The notes: generated by a model from the letters alone, not told the origin. A stretch of DNA of 64,000 bases from JBAXXL01 sp038206725 (GCA_038206725.1 JBBRAO010000011.1:11670-75669), one strand, 5' to 3'; positions 8,386-16,635 are shown, numbered from the stretch's first letter. Translations and numbers: made by a program.

Positions 8386-9036
8386 TTAAAACCTTGATAG
8401 AATTTCTGATTTCTTTGAATCAAATTCTTCTTGAGTTAACAATCCTGCTTCAAATAATGTTTTTAATCTTTGGAGTGAAGCCATAACATCATCCTGTTTC
8501 AATTCGGTAGCTTGCGGTTCTTGTGGTAATTCTGCGACAGGCTCGGAAATCGCATTTGTAACTTCTGGTAATGTTGAAGCTTGAGTCATATATACACTTC
8601 CCGCAGAAGCCCTTTTTTCTTCAAGATCCCGTTCTCTGATTATCTCGCGTTGTTGTTCTTCTTGTTCTTGTGCTATTTTATACAATTTGCGTACTTGTGT
8701 TTTGGGAACATATTCAATTGGGTAAATTTCACCGTATGCCGGTTTGATTGTGAAGCTTGCACCGAAGAGTTCTTCTTTCATTTGGCAATTGCTTACGTCT
8801 TTCCAAAAGAATTCAATAAATTCCATTGTTAGACCTAAGTTCTTTGGTTTACAGATAATTATTCTTTTAGTAGTTAATACAATGCTTTCAGGAGTTATAT
8901 TTGCTACAGGCTTTTTTTGTACCGCTATATATTGGACGGTCTCTCCCGTTGTTAATAAGCTGGAAATCTTACCTAACACTTTTTCAACAACTTTTGGATC
9001 CTGTTCATCCTGAATGAAATTTTCAAATTCAGCCAT
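8386..9036 (-). CDS. PH-like domain protein with C-terminal SHOCT domain
   Basis: 216 residues, no signal peptide. Residues ~30-125 read as a bacterial PH-like domain: ETVQYIAVQKKPVANITPESIVLTTKRIIICKPKNLG is the usual strand pattern of YokE-type PH modules. A Glu/Gln-rich linker follows (EQEEQQREIIRERDLEEK), then a Pro/Glu-rich stretch. The last ~32 residues (MASLQRLKTLFEAGLLTQEEFDSKKSEIL) are a SHOCT motif, a short module found at protein termini that is thought to mediate oligomerisation. Probably a cytoplasmic or membrane-peripheral scaffold; its partner is unknown. It is a single-gene unit with its own terminator. Confidence 0.75.
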   Translation of the reverse strand: MAEFENFIQDEQDPKVVEKVLGKISSLLTTGETVQYIAVQKKPVANITPESIVLTTKRIIICKPKNLGLTMEFIEFFWKDVSNCQMKEELFGASFTIKPAYGEIYPIEYVPKTQVRKLYKIAQEQEEQQREIIRERDLEEKRASAGSVYMTQASTLPEVTNAISEPVAELPQEPQATELKQDDVMASLQRLKTLFEAGLLTQEEFDSKKSEILSRF

Positions 9037-9071
9037 TTTTTACCTCGATATCTATTATGATTTATTATAAT

Positions 9072-9389
9072 TTATTTAGAAAAAAGTTTTAGACCGACAA
9101 TACCAACGACTATCAATAATATACAAATGACGCGGATAATGTCCACCGGTTCTTTAAAGAACAAAATACCGTACACTACTGTCCCTACAGTACCAATTCC
9201 TGTCCAGACGGCATAGGCAGTACCCAAGGGAATAGTTTTTATAGCAATAGACAACAAATATATTCCAACTACCATAGCAAGCAAAGTCAATATACTTGGC
9301 ACCAGTTTAGTCCAACCTGATGTATATACCATTCCCACAGCCCAAGCTATTTCTAATACACCTGCTAAAAATAAATATATCCAAGCCAT
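9072..9389 (-). CDS. sugE: SMR-family guanidinium/multidrug exporter (SugE/Gdx type)
   Basis: 105-108 residues, four transmembrane helices, the standard length of small multidrug resistance transporters. I chose the ATG at 9389 (MAWIYLF) because it puts the essential proton- and substrate-coupling Glu (GVLEIAWA) at position 13, the family's usual place; an ATG at 9398 adds three residues. The signature PLGTAYAVWTGIGTVG is that of the SugE/Gdx branch, many members of which export guanidinium rather than large cations. The gene overlaps or closely follows the DUF1003 gene and is last in a response regulator-DUF1003-exporter cluster. No guanidine riboswitch was recognised. Single SMR genes work as homodimers. 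Confidence 0.88.
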   Translation of the reverse strand: MAWIYLFLAGVLEIAWAVGMVYTSGWTKLVPSILTLLAMVVGIYLLSIAIKTIPLGTAYAVWTGIGTVGTVVYGILFFKEPVDIIRVICILLIVVGIVGLKLFSK

Positions 9390-9390
9390 T

Positions 9391-10140
9391 TTAATCATTC
9401 TTGTTTTTCATTAAGGTATGAATATCGTTCATCATATCATTAAGTATATCGGTTTGCAACTCTTGGGTTTCAAACATCCGTCTATTATAGTTTACTATCA
9501 AATGGTCAATTTTTTCATTTAGAATTTTAATTTCCAACTCTGATTTCAAATTCACTTTATAGTCGTGCTCGTTCCTAATTCGGTCTTTTTCTTCTTGACG
9601 GTTTTGACTCATCAAAATTATAGGTGCTTGTATAGCGGCTAAGCAGGATAAAATTAAATTTAAAAGTATGAACGGGTATGGGTCGAAAGGCTTGCTTATT
9701 AATAACCATATATTTATTAACATCCATATTAGAATAAAAACAAAGAATGCTATGATAAATTTCCAACTACCGCCAAAACCGGCAACCTTGTCGGCGATTT
9801 TCTGCGCGGTAGTAAAATTATCTTCAATATCTTCTTCTATGTTTTCCGATAATAACTTGTTATTAGTAATGGCATCAACTACTTCTTGTTCCAATTTGTC
9901 AACATCGCCCTTTTCTTGCTCTATTATCATCGAAAGCTGACGCATCCTATATTTATTATGCTCTTCAATTGAGATATAAGATTTTTTTGTAAAATCAGGG
10001 TAATCTTTTTTAATTAGTTCAAATATGGATGGCCTTAGTTCATCGGCTCGATAACTTCCTTCCGGTATAGCTTGATTTTTAGAAATATGAAAAATTTCAG
10101 GATTTGTGTTTTGCATAATGGTCTTTTTTTGATGGCTCAA
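9391..10140 (-). CDS. DUF1003 family membrane protein
   Basis: 249 residues. The DUF1003 core is clear: FGGSWKFIIAFFVFILIWMLIN (first helix) and FDPYPFILLNLILSCLAAIQAPIIL (second helix), followed by MSQNRQEEKDRIRNEHDYKVNLKSELEI, the most conserved stretch. The N-terminal ~110 residues are soluble and include an acidic helix. After the core a coiled-coil-like tail (LNEKIDHLIVNYNRRMFETQELQTDI) extends into the cytoplasm. The start overlaps the response regulator stop by 4 bp and the end overlaps the SugE reading frame, which points to one transcript. Function of the family is not established. Confidence 0.85.
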   Translation of the reverse strand: MSHQKKTIMQNTNPEIFHISKNQAIPEGSYRADELRPSIFELIKKDYPDFTKKSYISIEEHNKYRMRQLSMIIEQEKGDVDKLEQEVVDAITNNKLLSENIEEDIEDNFTTAQKIADKVAGFGGSWKFIIAFFVFILIWMLINIWLLISKPFDPYPFILLNLILSCLAAIQAPIILMSQNRQEEKDRIRNEHDYKVNLKSELEIKILNEKIDHLIVNYNRRMFETQELQTDILNDMMNDIHTLMKNKND

Positions 10141-10511
10141 ATTTTTAAATGTCTTTTCACGATTGCATTCAATGCTTCTCTAGTAAATGGCTTCGAAATA
10201 TAGTCATTACAGCCACAGTCCAAAGTCAATTTCTTATCTTCCTCTAATGCGAAAGCTGTTTGGGCAATTATTGGTAAGTCAGGTTTGTCTTTACGGATGA
10301 TTCTTGTTGCTTCATATCCGTTCATTAATGGCATTTTTATATCCATTAAAATCAATACTATACTATCGTCACTTTTACATAAGCTAACTGCTTCAAGGCC
10401 ATTAGGAGCGTGTAGAATGTTCATATTGAGTGCCTTTAAAACTTCTTTCATATATAAGAAATTTATATACTCATCTTCGGCTATTAAAATTGATTTTTTA
10501 CTTAATTGCAT
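10137..10511 (-). CDS. Stand-alone response regulator receiver domain
   Basis: 124 residues, only a CheY-like receiver with no output domain. Residues expected for phosphotransfer are present: acidic pocket in LIAEDE (residues 10-14), phospho-acceptor Asp57 in LMDIKMP, the Thr in IIAQTAFA (about 85) and the Lys in YISKPF (107). The closest flavour is that of receiver domains found at the C-terminus of hybrid sensor kinases. No kinase gene lies in the window, so the partner must be elsewhere. First gene of a cluster with DUF1003 and SugE genes, overlapping the former by 4 bp. Confidence 0.88.
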   Translation of the reverse strand: MQLSKKSILIAEDEYINFLYMKEVLKALNMNILHAPNGLEAVSLCKSDDSIVLILMDIKMPLMNGYEATRIIRKDKPDLPIIAQTAFALEEDKKLTLDCGCNDYISKPFTREALNAIVKRHLKI

Positions 10512-10600
10512 TGTTCTTTTTAAAATTTATTTCTTTTATATTATACCAAATTACGAAGAAAATACTTTACAAGCAAGATTATTAAAAAATAATAATACTA

Positions 10601-13165
10601 CTACGGTATTTTAACTATTGCTTTGTTGAAATCCTTTTTGTTTTTAAAGAGTTTATATACCTCAAACCAAATTATACTTGCAAATCCCATACCGGCGCAA
10701 AGAAGACCTTCAACTATTGATATTTTTGCAAATTGAAATAAATTGATTAAAAATGGAACTTCCAATACTAGTATTAAAAAGAAAATAGCGCCTCCGACTA
10801 CCCATTTTACAGTTTTATTTGGCGATACAATTATCTGAAATATATTCCTGCTCCAAGAGCGATTCGACATAATAACACCAATATTGCCGGCTATTAAAGT
10901 GACGAACGATAGTGTTCTGACTTCGTTGGTAAGCATTCCAATTGAAACACCGTAGAAATATACTGTAAATACTATTACTAAAATTGAAACACCTTGTAAA
11001 CAACTCGTCAATATTTTTTTGGCACCAAAAAAAGGCTCATTAATGTCTTTTGGGGGTCTATTCATTACATTTTTTTCTTCCTTTTCGGCTTCAAAAATTA
11101 CGGAACAAGCCGGATCAATGATTAATTCAAGAAACACAATATGAACAGGCCAAAGAATTAATGGTAGTTTGGCAAAGAAAATGGGTATTAGTGAAAGACC
11201 GGCTATCGGAACGTGTATAGCAAAAATATAGCCCAACGCTTTTTGCAGATTATCGAATACTCGGCGCCCCATTCTTACTGCACCCACTATTGATGAAAAA
11301 TTATCATCCATAAGTACAAGTGATGAAGCTTCACGTGCAACATCGGTGCCCTTTTCACCCATAGCAATTCCAATGTTTGAAGCTTTGAGCGCAGGTGCAT
11401 CATTGACACCATCACCAGTCATTGCAACTATTTCGCCATTTTTCTTCAATGCGTTTACGATTTTTAATTTTTGTTCCGGTATAACTCGAGCGAAAACGTT
11501 AACATATCTTATCTTTTCGGCTAATTCTTCCTCGCTCATTGCTGTAAGCTCTGCTCCGGTAATGCATTGGTCGTAGTCTTTAAGACCTATTTCTTGAGCG
11601 ATATTTTTGGCGGTAGCAGGATAATCACCGGTTATCATAATCACGCGAATACCGGCTTGATAGCACTCTTTTACAGCGGCAGGGACTGTATCGCGAATTG
11701 GGTCCGTTAATCCAATTAATCCGATAAATTCGAAATCAAAATCGTGTTGTATTTCCGGTAATACTTTTGAGTCTATCAAAGCTTTTGCTACACCGATAAC
11801 CCTTAAACCCGATGACGCCATTTCGCTAACTGCTTTTTCGTATTTTTCAATAGCCGCTTTATCCAAATGACAAAGATCAAATATTGCTTCAGGAGCTCCT
11901 TTTGTAGCAATAGTTAATTCCTGAGTAGTATTATTTTTGAAAACACGAGACATTGCTAAGAGCTCTCTTGATAAAGCATATTCTTTAATCATTGTCCAAT
12001 CATTATGGATATGTTCTGTATTTTTCAAATACTGCTCGCCAAGATTAGTGATTGCTTTTTCCATCGGGTCGAATGGTGAAGATTGGCTTGATAAAATACC
12101 ATATTCAATAATTTCGTGATAATCGTCGCGCAATTCTTTATCAACACGGAGAATGTCATTACAATTAAAGAGTTGTGTGATTGTCATTTTGTTTTGGGTT
12201 AATGTACCCGTTTTATCCGTGCAAAGTACTGTTGCTGAACCTAATGTTTCAATTGCGGAAGGTTTGCGGGTTAAAACGCTTTTCTTGGACATTCTCCAAG
12301 CGCCAATAGCTAAAAATACAGTTAAAACCACTGGGAATTCTTCAGGCAACATTGCCATTGCTAAGGTTATACCTGCAAGGAAACCATTTAACAGACTACC
12401 GCGAGTAATTGTAAAAACGCAAACAACTATAATACATAACATAGCTCCGATTATCGCGATTCGTTTAATCAATGTACCCATTTCTTTATTCAGTTTTGTA
12501 GGTTCTTCTTTTACATCTTCTATTGATTTACCTATCTTTCCAATTTCAGTATTCATACCTGTTCGTGATACTTTATAAATACCGGTACCTTGAACTATTA
12601 GCGAACCTGAATATACAAAAGGAAGGTCGTCGCCGCCGGGTGTAACATCTTCTTTTGCTCCATCCCATTCGATTTTATCAACGGGAACAGATTCACCGGT
12701 CAATAACGATTCGTCTGCTTTCAAGTTAATGGAATATAGTAATGTACCATCGGCAGGAACGCGATCGCCCTCTTGCAATAAGACCATATCTTCGGTTACA
12801 ACTTCGCGCCCCGGTATTCGGTGCTCTGCACCATCTCGGATGACCAAAGCTCGCGGACTGGCCAAATCCTTTAAAGCGTCGAGTGCTTTTTCAGTTTTCC
12901 TTTCCTGAAAAAACTCTATACCCATAATTACAAAAACGAAACCTAAAAGCATCAAGCCTTCAGTTACATCGCCTAAAATAAGGTATAATGCTCCGCAGGC
13001 AACCAAAAGCATAAACATAGGCTCTTTAACCACACCTATCATAATTGAAAAGAGGTTTTTGGGTTTAGATGAGTTTAACTCATTATACCCTTCATTTTTA
13101 ATTTTCTCATTAACCTGTTGTTCAGTTAATCCTTTAAATTTTTCTGATTCGAAAGTTACATTCAT
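10601..13165 (-). CDS. P-type cation-transporting ATPase (P2, Ca2+-ATPase-like)
   Basis: 854 residues. The three marks of a P-type pump are present: the actuator motif TGES at 156-159, the phosphorylated Asp317 in CTDKTGTLTQNKM, and the hinge GDGVNDAPALKASNIGIAMG. An N-terminal cation_ATPase_N domain (LTEQQVNEKIKNEGYNEL) and six C-terminal helices place it with P2-type Ca2+/cation pumps. In the fourth helix the ligand motif reads MLPEEFP (about 273-278) instead of the classical PEGLP of SERCA, a variant seen in a bacterial subgroup whose ion is uncertain. A MarR-family gene lies just upstream on the same strand, and a 16-bp palindrome at 13194-13209 sits 29 bp before the start, so MarR control is likely. 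Confidence 0.88.
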   Translation of the reverse strand: MNVTFESEKFKGLTEQQVNEKIKNEGYNELNSSKPKNLFSIMIGVVKEPMFMLLVACGALYLILGDVTEGLMLLGFVFVIMGIEFFQERKTEKALDALKDLASPRALVIRDGAEHRIPGREVVTEDMVLLQEGDRVPADGTLLYSINLKADESLLTGESVPVDKIEWDGAKEDVTPGGDDLPFVYSGSLIVQGTGIYKVSRTGMNTEIGKIGKSIEDVKEEPTKLNKEMGTLIKRIAIIGAMLCIIVVCVFTITRGSLLNGFLAGITLAMAMLPEEFPVVLTVFLAIGAWRMSKKSVLTRKPSAIETLGSATVLCTDKTGTLTQNKMTITQLFNCNDILRVDKELRDDYHEIIEYGILSSQSSPFDPMEKAITNLGEQYLKNTEHIHNDWTMIKEYALSRELLAMSRVFKNNTTQELTIATKGAPEAIFDLCHLDKAAIEKYEKAVSEMASSGLRVIGVAKALIDSKVLPEIQHDFDFEFIGLIGLTDPIRDTVPAAVKECYQAGIRVIMITGDYPATAKNIAQEIGLKDYDQCITGAELTAMSEEELAEKIRYVNVFARVIPEQKLKIVNALKKNGEIVAMTGDGVNDAPALKASNIGIAMGEKGTDVAREASSLVLMDDNFSSIVGAVRMGRRVFDNLQKALGYIFAIHVPIAGLSLIPIFFAKLPLILWPVHIVFLELIIDPACSVIFEAEKEEKNVMNRPPKDINEPFFGAKKILTSCLQGVSILVIVFTVYFYGVSIGMLTNEVRTLSFVTLIAGNIGVIMSNRSWSRNIFQIIVSPNKTVKWVVGGAIFFLILVLEVPFLINLFQFAKISIVEGLLCAGMGFASIIWFEVYKLFKNKKDFNKAIVKIP

Positions 13166-13193
13166 AATTTTAAATTCTAAAGTAAAATTTTAT

Positions 13194-13209
13194 GTTAGAA
13201 TATTCTAAC
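13194..13209. promoter_or_regulatory. Palindromic candidate MarR operator before the P-type ATPase
   Basis: Perfect 16-bp palindrome GTTAGAATATTCTAAC, 29 bp upstream of the ATPase start codon. The core GAATATTC with flanking TT/AA recurs in the palindrome just before the MarR gene itself. The size and placement fit a MarR dimer site; binding is inferred. Confidence 0.6.
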
Positions 13210-13225
13210 TATTATTCAAAAAATA

Positions 13226-13642
13226 TTATTTCCGATTTACGTATTTATATAATAGATGTTTCAATGCCGATAATTCACTATCATCCAAAGCTGTTATCAT
13301 CCTTTCTGCTAACATTTTATGAGCATAATCGTGCATCTGATTTAGCAATTTACCCTTTTCGGTAAGGTGTAAATGCATACTTCTTCTATCTTCGTCCGAC
13401 TTTACCTTATATACATATTCTTTTTCAATTAATTTATCTATCGCTACTGTAACCGAAGGTTTGGTTAGGTTCATATCGAACGCCAATTCGGTTAAATTGG
13501 GATTTCTGAGATGGTTAATTGTTTCGAGATAATGCATTTGTGTCAAAGTGAGCTCGTTAAAGCTAAATTGCTCTTTAGCTGATTCTTCGAGCTCTACAAT
13601 TTCTCGCGAAAGTAAAGCAATAATATGTTGTAGTTCATTCAT
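13226..13642 (-). CDS. MarR family transcriptional regulator
   Basis: 138 residues, the normal size of a MarR dimer-forming repressor. The winged helix-turn-helix is clear: LTLTQMHYLETINHLRNPNLTELAFDMNLTKPSVTVAIDKLIEKEYV, then the wing KSDEDRRSMHLHLTEKGK. Its own promoter region holds a 22-bp near-perfect palindrome (13652-13673) sharing GAATATTC with one before the ATPase, so it probably represses itself and the pump. The ligand is unknown; MarR proteins respond to metals, phenolics or oxidants. Confidence 0.88.
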   Translation of the reverse strand: MNELQHIIALLSREIVELEESAKEQFSFNELTLTQMHYLETINHLRNPNLTELAFDMNLTKPSVTVAIDKLIEKEYVYKVKSDEDRRSMHLHLTEKGKLLNQMHDYAHKMLAERMITALDDSELSALKHLLYKYVNRK

Positions 13643-13651
13643 AATGCAAAA

Positions 13652-13673
13652 TTAATTTGAATATTCTAATTAA
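13652..13673. promoter_or_regulatory. Palindromic candidate MarR autoregulatory operator
   Basis: 22-bp inverted repeat centred on GAATATTC with a single mismatched pair, 10 bp upstream of the marR-like start codon. It shares the TT-x-GAATATTC-x-AA pattern with the palindrome at 13194-13209. Confidence 0.58.
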
Positions 13674-13852
13674 AAAAATAATCAGCCTAATTATTTGGAT
13701 ATATGCTCAAAAACATATAATTTTATAGTGATTGAGGAATGTAATGATAAGTTTTTGATGAGCAAAATGGTTAAAGTTATTATATAATAGGTAAACGATT
13801 TTTCAGAAATAAAAAAAGAAACAAGTTATAAGATTGATAATTCACCCCACCT

Positions 13853-13924
13853 AAAAAAGATGTCCAAGACTTTTGAAGTATTGGACATCTGGTTAATATA
13901 AAGCGAACGTAGTTAGTGTTACAT
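13853..13924 (-). repeat. Copy A of duplicated groEL 3'-end/terminator element
   Basis: 72 bp that align without gaps to 14528-14599, about 60 of 72 positions identical. It spans the last Met codon and TAA stop of the antitoxin gene and a terminator hairpin (13859-13889, GATGTCCAA / TTGGACATC arms) followed on the minus strand by six T residues. The hairpin serves as terminator of the toxin-antitoxin unit. Confidence 0.85.
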
Positions 13925-14155
13925 TGCGGCTGTACTTTTTGGTAATGATTTTGCAATTGCTTTAAGAACTTTGTTGACGTTCTCGGAAGTTAAAAAAACT
14001 TTAGCAACTTCTTCATCTATTTCGACAAATGTACGATTCTTTTTGAAATATGGATTCCGTTTGACTTTTGTATAGTCAATATCGTATTCCGGTAAAAGCT
14101 CGTCATCTATTAAATCAGTATTTTCTTGAATTTTCTTCATGCCTTTTCCGTTCAT
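13919..14155 (-). CDS. Antitoxin partner of BrnT-type toxin
   Basis: 78 residues from the ATG at 14155, or 73 from the ATG at 14140 (MKKIQENTD), which has a closer AAAGG ribosome-binding site and may be the true start. The pattern DLIDDELLPEYDIDYTKVKRNPY, then FVEIDEEVAKVFLTSENVNKVLKAIAKSL, is that of the small antitoxins often paired with BrnT/RelE-like toxins: a linker that covers the toxin and a ribbon-helix-helix-like DNA-binding end. The frame overlaps the toxin gene by up to 41 bp, so the two are translationally coupled, toxin first. The final codons lie inside the repeat copy shared with the groEL end. Confidence 0.8.
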   Translation of the reverse strand: MNGKGMKKIQENTDLIDDELLPEYDIDYTKVKRNPYFKKNRTFVEIDEEVAKVFLTSENVNKVLKAIAKSLPKSTAAM

Positions 14156-14417
14156 AATTTGTTGCTTTTCTTGAGCTAATTAATCTAATTTTATTCTTTC
14201 TTTCAGTAAACGATATAAATAACAGATTATTTTTTTTTGAATATCCAATCATAATATATCTATCTTCATCAATTGAATGGACAGGATCGTGAAGGAAGCC
14301 CGCATATTCATCGTCCCATACCGACATAGCCTCTTCAAACGAAACACTGTGCTTATGAAGATTGGATTTTGATTTTTCGCTATCCCATTCAAATATTAAT
14401 TTAGTCATTTTTACCAT
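14115..14417 (-). CDS. brnT: BrnT family type II toxin (ribonuclease)
   Basis: 100 residues, or 97 from the in-frame ATG at 14408 (MTKLIFEWD). The BrnT pattern is complete: FEWDSEKSKSNLHKHSVSFEEAMSVWDDEYAG, then HSIDEDRYIMIGYSKKNNLLFISFTERKNKIRLISSRKATNYERK. BrnT is a RelE-fold RNase that stops growth by RNA cleavage until neutralised by its antitoxin, and the complex usually represses its own operon. The gene order toxin-then-antitoxin with overlap is the BrnTA arrangement. The module sits exactly between two copies of the groEL tail, which suggests late insertion at this locus. Confidence 0.88.
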   Translation of the reverse strand: MVKMTKLIFEWDSEKSKSNLHKHSVSFEEAMSVWDDEYAGFLHDPVHSIDEDRYIMIGYSKKNNLLFISFTERKNKIRLISSRKATNYERKRHEENSRKY

Positions 14418-14527
14418 TTATGTGATACTAAAATTATAATGTTACAAAAATACTAAATTTATAGTGATTTACAAATTTTTTAAACTCTAACTTGAAAAAT
14501 TTTGCAATAGATTCTTTACTATGATAT

Positions 14528-14599
14528 AAAAAAGATGTCCAATACTTTCGAAGTATTGGACATCTGATTAAATACGCGCGAACGAAGTTCGTATTACAT
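14528..14599 (-). repeat. Copy B of groEL 3'-end/terminator element, groEL terminator
   Basis: Holds the last Met codon and TAA of groEL and a perfect 14-bp hairpin (14534-14564, loop TCG) followed on the minus strand by six T residues. It is the partner of 13853-13924; both have the stop codon at the same internal position. Confidence 0.88.
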
Positions 14600-16234
14600 C
14601 ATTCCGCCCATACCACCCATACCGTCCATACCACCAGGCATAGAAGGAGCTGAGGCTTCAGGTTTTTCAACGATAGTACATTCGGTAGTAAGCATCAAAC
14701 CGGCAACCGATGCGGCATTTTCCAATGCTACACGGCTAACTTTAGTCGGATCAATTACACCTTCTTCGAACATATCGCCGAAAGTATCGGTTGCGGCATT
14801 GTAACCGTACGCACCGGTGTGTTCTTTCACGTTATTCACAACTACAGAAGCTTCTCCGCCGCAGTTAGTTACGATTTGGCGTAAAGGTTCTTCGATAGCA
14901 CGGCGAATAATTTTAACGCCTGTCATTTGGTCAATATTGTCCAAATTGATAGCGTCCAATTTCAAAGCGGCGCGCAAGTAAGCCACACCACCACCCGGTA
15001 CGATACCTTCTTCTACAGCGGCACGGGTTGCGTGTAAAGCATCTTCAACACGTGCTTTCTTTTCTTTCATTTCCACTTCCGAAGCGGCACCAATTTTCAA
15101 AACGGCAACACCACCTGCTAATTTAGCCAAGCGTTCTTGCAATTTTTCACGGTCGTAATCGGAGGTTGTGTTTTCCATTTGAACTTTAATTTCGTTAACG
15201 CGGCGTTTGATATCTTCCGATTCGCCAGCGCCTTCAACGATTGTAGTGTTGTCTTTGTCAACGATAATAGTTTTTGCGGTACCCAAATATGACAAAGTGG
15301 CGTTTTCCAATTTAAAGCCTTTTTCTTCGCTTATTACCGTACTACCGGTTAAAACAGCCAAATCTTCCAACATTGCTTTTCTTCTGTCGCCGAAGCCCGG
15401 AGCTTTAACAGCAACTATACGCAATGTACCGCGTAATTTGTTTACAACTAATGTAGCTAAGGCTTCGCCTTCGATATCTTCAGAAATGATCAACAATGAG
15501 CGACCTGCTTGAGATGTTTTTTCTAAGATTGGCAGTAAATCTTTGATTGTAGAGATTTTTTTGTCATAAATCAAGATATAAGGATCATCCAATTTCGCTT
15601 CCATCGAGTCGGCGTTTGTAACGAAGTAAGCTGATAAATAACCGCGGTCGAATTGCATACCTTCAACTGTTTCCATAGTAGTATCTGTGCCTTTCGCTTC
15701 TTCAACTGTAATTACGCCGTCTTTACCGACTTTTTCCATAGCCTCGGCAATCAATTCACCGATTGTAGGGTCGTTGTTAGCGGAAATACTACCAACTTGA
15801 GAAATTTCTTTTTTGCCTTGTACTTCACGGCTTAATTCTACCAAACCGGCATTAATTGCTTTAACAGCGATGTCTATTCCGCGTTTCAAATCCATAGGAT
15901 TAGCACCGGCGGTAACGTTTTTCAAACCTTCGCGGTAAATTGCTTGAGCTAAAACTGTCGCAGTTGTAGTTCCGTCGCCGGCAACGTCCGATGTGCGGGA
16001 AGCAACTTCGCGAACCATATTAGCGCCAAGATTTTCTGCAGGGTTTTCTAATTCGATTTCTTTGGCTACAGTTACACCGTCTTTAGTGATTGTTGGTGAG
16101 CCGTATTTTTTATCTATAACAACGTTGCGGCCTTTTGGTCCTAACGTAACTTTAACAGCATTTGCTAATTTGTCAACACCGTTTTTCAAATCATTACGAG
16201 CATCGGTATCGAATGTAATTATTTTTGATGACAT
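14594..16234 (-). CDS. groEL: Chaperonin GroEL (60 kDa)
   Basis: 546 residues, full length. It forms the double-ring ATP-driven folding chamber capped by GroES. Landmarks: KVTLGPKGRNVVID near residue 30-45, the ATP-binding GDGTTTATVLAQAI at about 86-99, the intermediate-domain GIVPGGGVAYLRA at about 410-425, and the flexible C-terminal tail GGMDGMGGMGGMM. It follows groES by 28 bp and ends in its own hairpin. Control by HrcA through the CIRCE site ahead of groES is expected. Nothing in the sequence is unusual apart from the duplicated tail region. Confidence 0.98.
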   Translation of the reverse strand: MSSKIITFDTDARNDLKNGVDKLANAVKVTLGPKGRNVVIDKKYGSPTITKDGVTVAKEIELENPAENLGANMVREVASRTSDVAGDGTTTATVLAQAIYREGLKNVTAGANPMDLKRGIDIAVKAINAGLVELSREVQGKKEISQVGSISANNDPTIGELIAEAMEKVGKDGVITVEEAKGTDTTMETVEGMQFDRGYLSAYFVTNADSMEAKLDDPYILIYDKKISTIKDLLPILEKTSQAGRSLLIISEDIEGEALATLVVNKLRGTLRIVAVKAPGFGDRRKAMLEDLAVLTGSTVISEEKGFKLENATLSYLGTAKTIIVDKDNTTIVEGAGESEDIKRRVNEIKVQMENTTSDYDREKLQERLAKLAGGVAVLKIGAASEVEMKEKKARVEDALHATRAAVEEGIVPGGGVAYLRAALKLDAINLDNIDQMTGVKIIRRAIEEPLRQIVTNCGGEASVVVNNVKEHTGAYGYNAATDTFGDMFEEGVIDPTKVSRVALENAASVAGLMLTTECTIVEKPEASAPSMPGGMDGMGGMGGMM

Positions 16235-16262
16235 TTTTCTTTCCTTTTATTTAATTATTAAT

Positions 16263-16550
16263 TTATTCAACTACTGCAAATACATCGCTTTCGCGCATCA
16301 TTAATAAGCTTTCGCCTTCTACTGTAAATTCTGTACCTGAGTATTTTCCGTATAATATAACATCGCCGATTTTCAATTCCATAGCGATCAATTTTCCATC
16401 TTCTGCGATTTTGCCTTTACCAACGGCGATGATTTCGCCTTGTTGTGGTTTTTCTTTGGCTGTATCGGGAATGATTATTCCGCCTTTTGTGACTTCTTCC
16501 GCTTCTGCGGGACGAACTAATATTCTGTCGTGTAATGGTCTAAGTGCCAT
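16263..16550 (-). CDS. groES: Co-chaperonin GroES (10 kDa)
   Basis: 95 residues from the ATG at 16550 (MALRPLHDRILVRPAEAEE). I prefer this start because AGGAGAT lies about 5-10 bases before it and it gives the family's normal N-terminus; an upstream ATG at 16574 would add eight unrelated residues. The mobile loop KGGIIIPDTAKEKPQQGEIIAVG, which binds GroEL, and the roof-forming DVILYGKYSGTEF are present. First gene of groESL, with CIRCE 59 bp upstream. Confidence 0.97.
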   Translation of the reverse strand: MALRPLHDRILVRPAEAEEVTKGGIIIPDTAKEKPQQGEIIAVGKGKIAEDGKLIAMELKIGDVILYGKYSGTEFTVEGESLLMMRESDVFAVVE

Positions 16551-16608
16551 TTTTAGATCTCCTAAAAAATTCAATTATAAAACATTAAAAAGTTAATTTC
16601 AAATATTA

Positions 16609-16635
16609 TTAGCACTCTATTGAAGTGAGTGCTAA
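16609..16635 (-). promoter_or_regulatory. CIRCE operator (HrcA binding site)
   Basis: TTAGCACTC-N9-GAGTGCTAA, a perfect match to the CIRCE consensus with the standard 9-base spacer. It lies in the groES leader. HrcA binding here represses groESL and is relieved by heat shock; no hrcA gene lies in this window. Confidence 0.96.

Noticed and set aside
9390..9400. Guanidine riboswitch before sugE
   Set aside because: The gene is inside an operon and its start overlaps or abuts the previous coding frame, so there is no leader to hold one.
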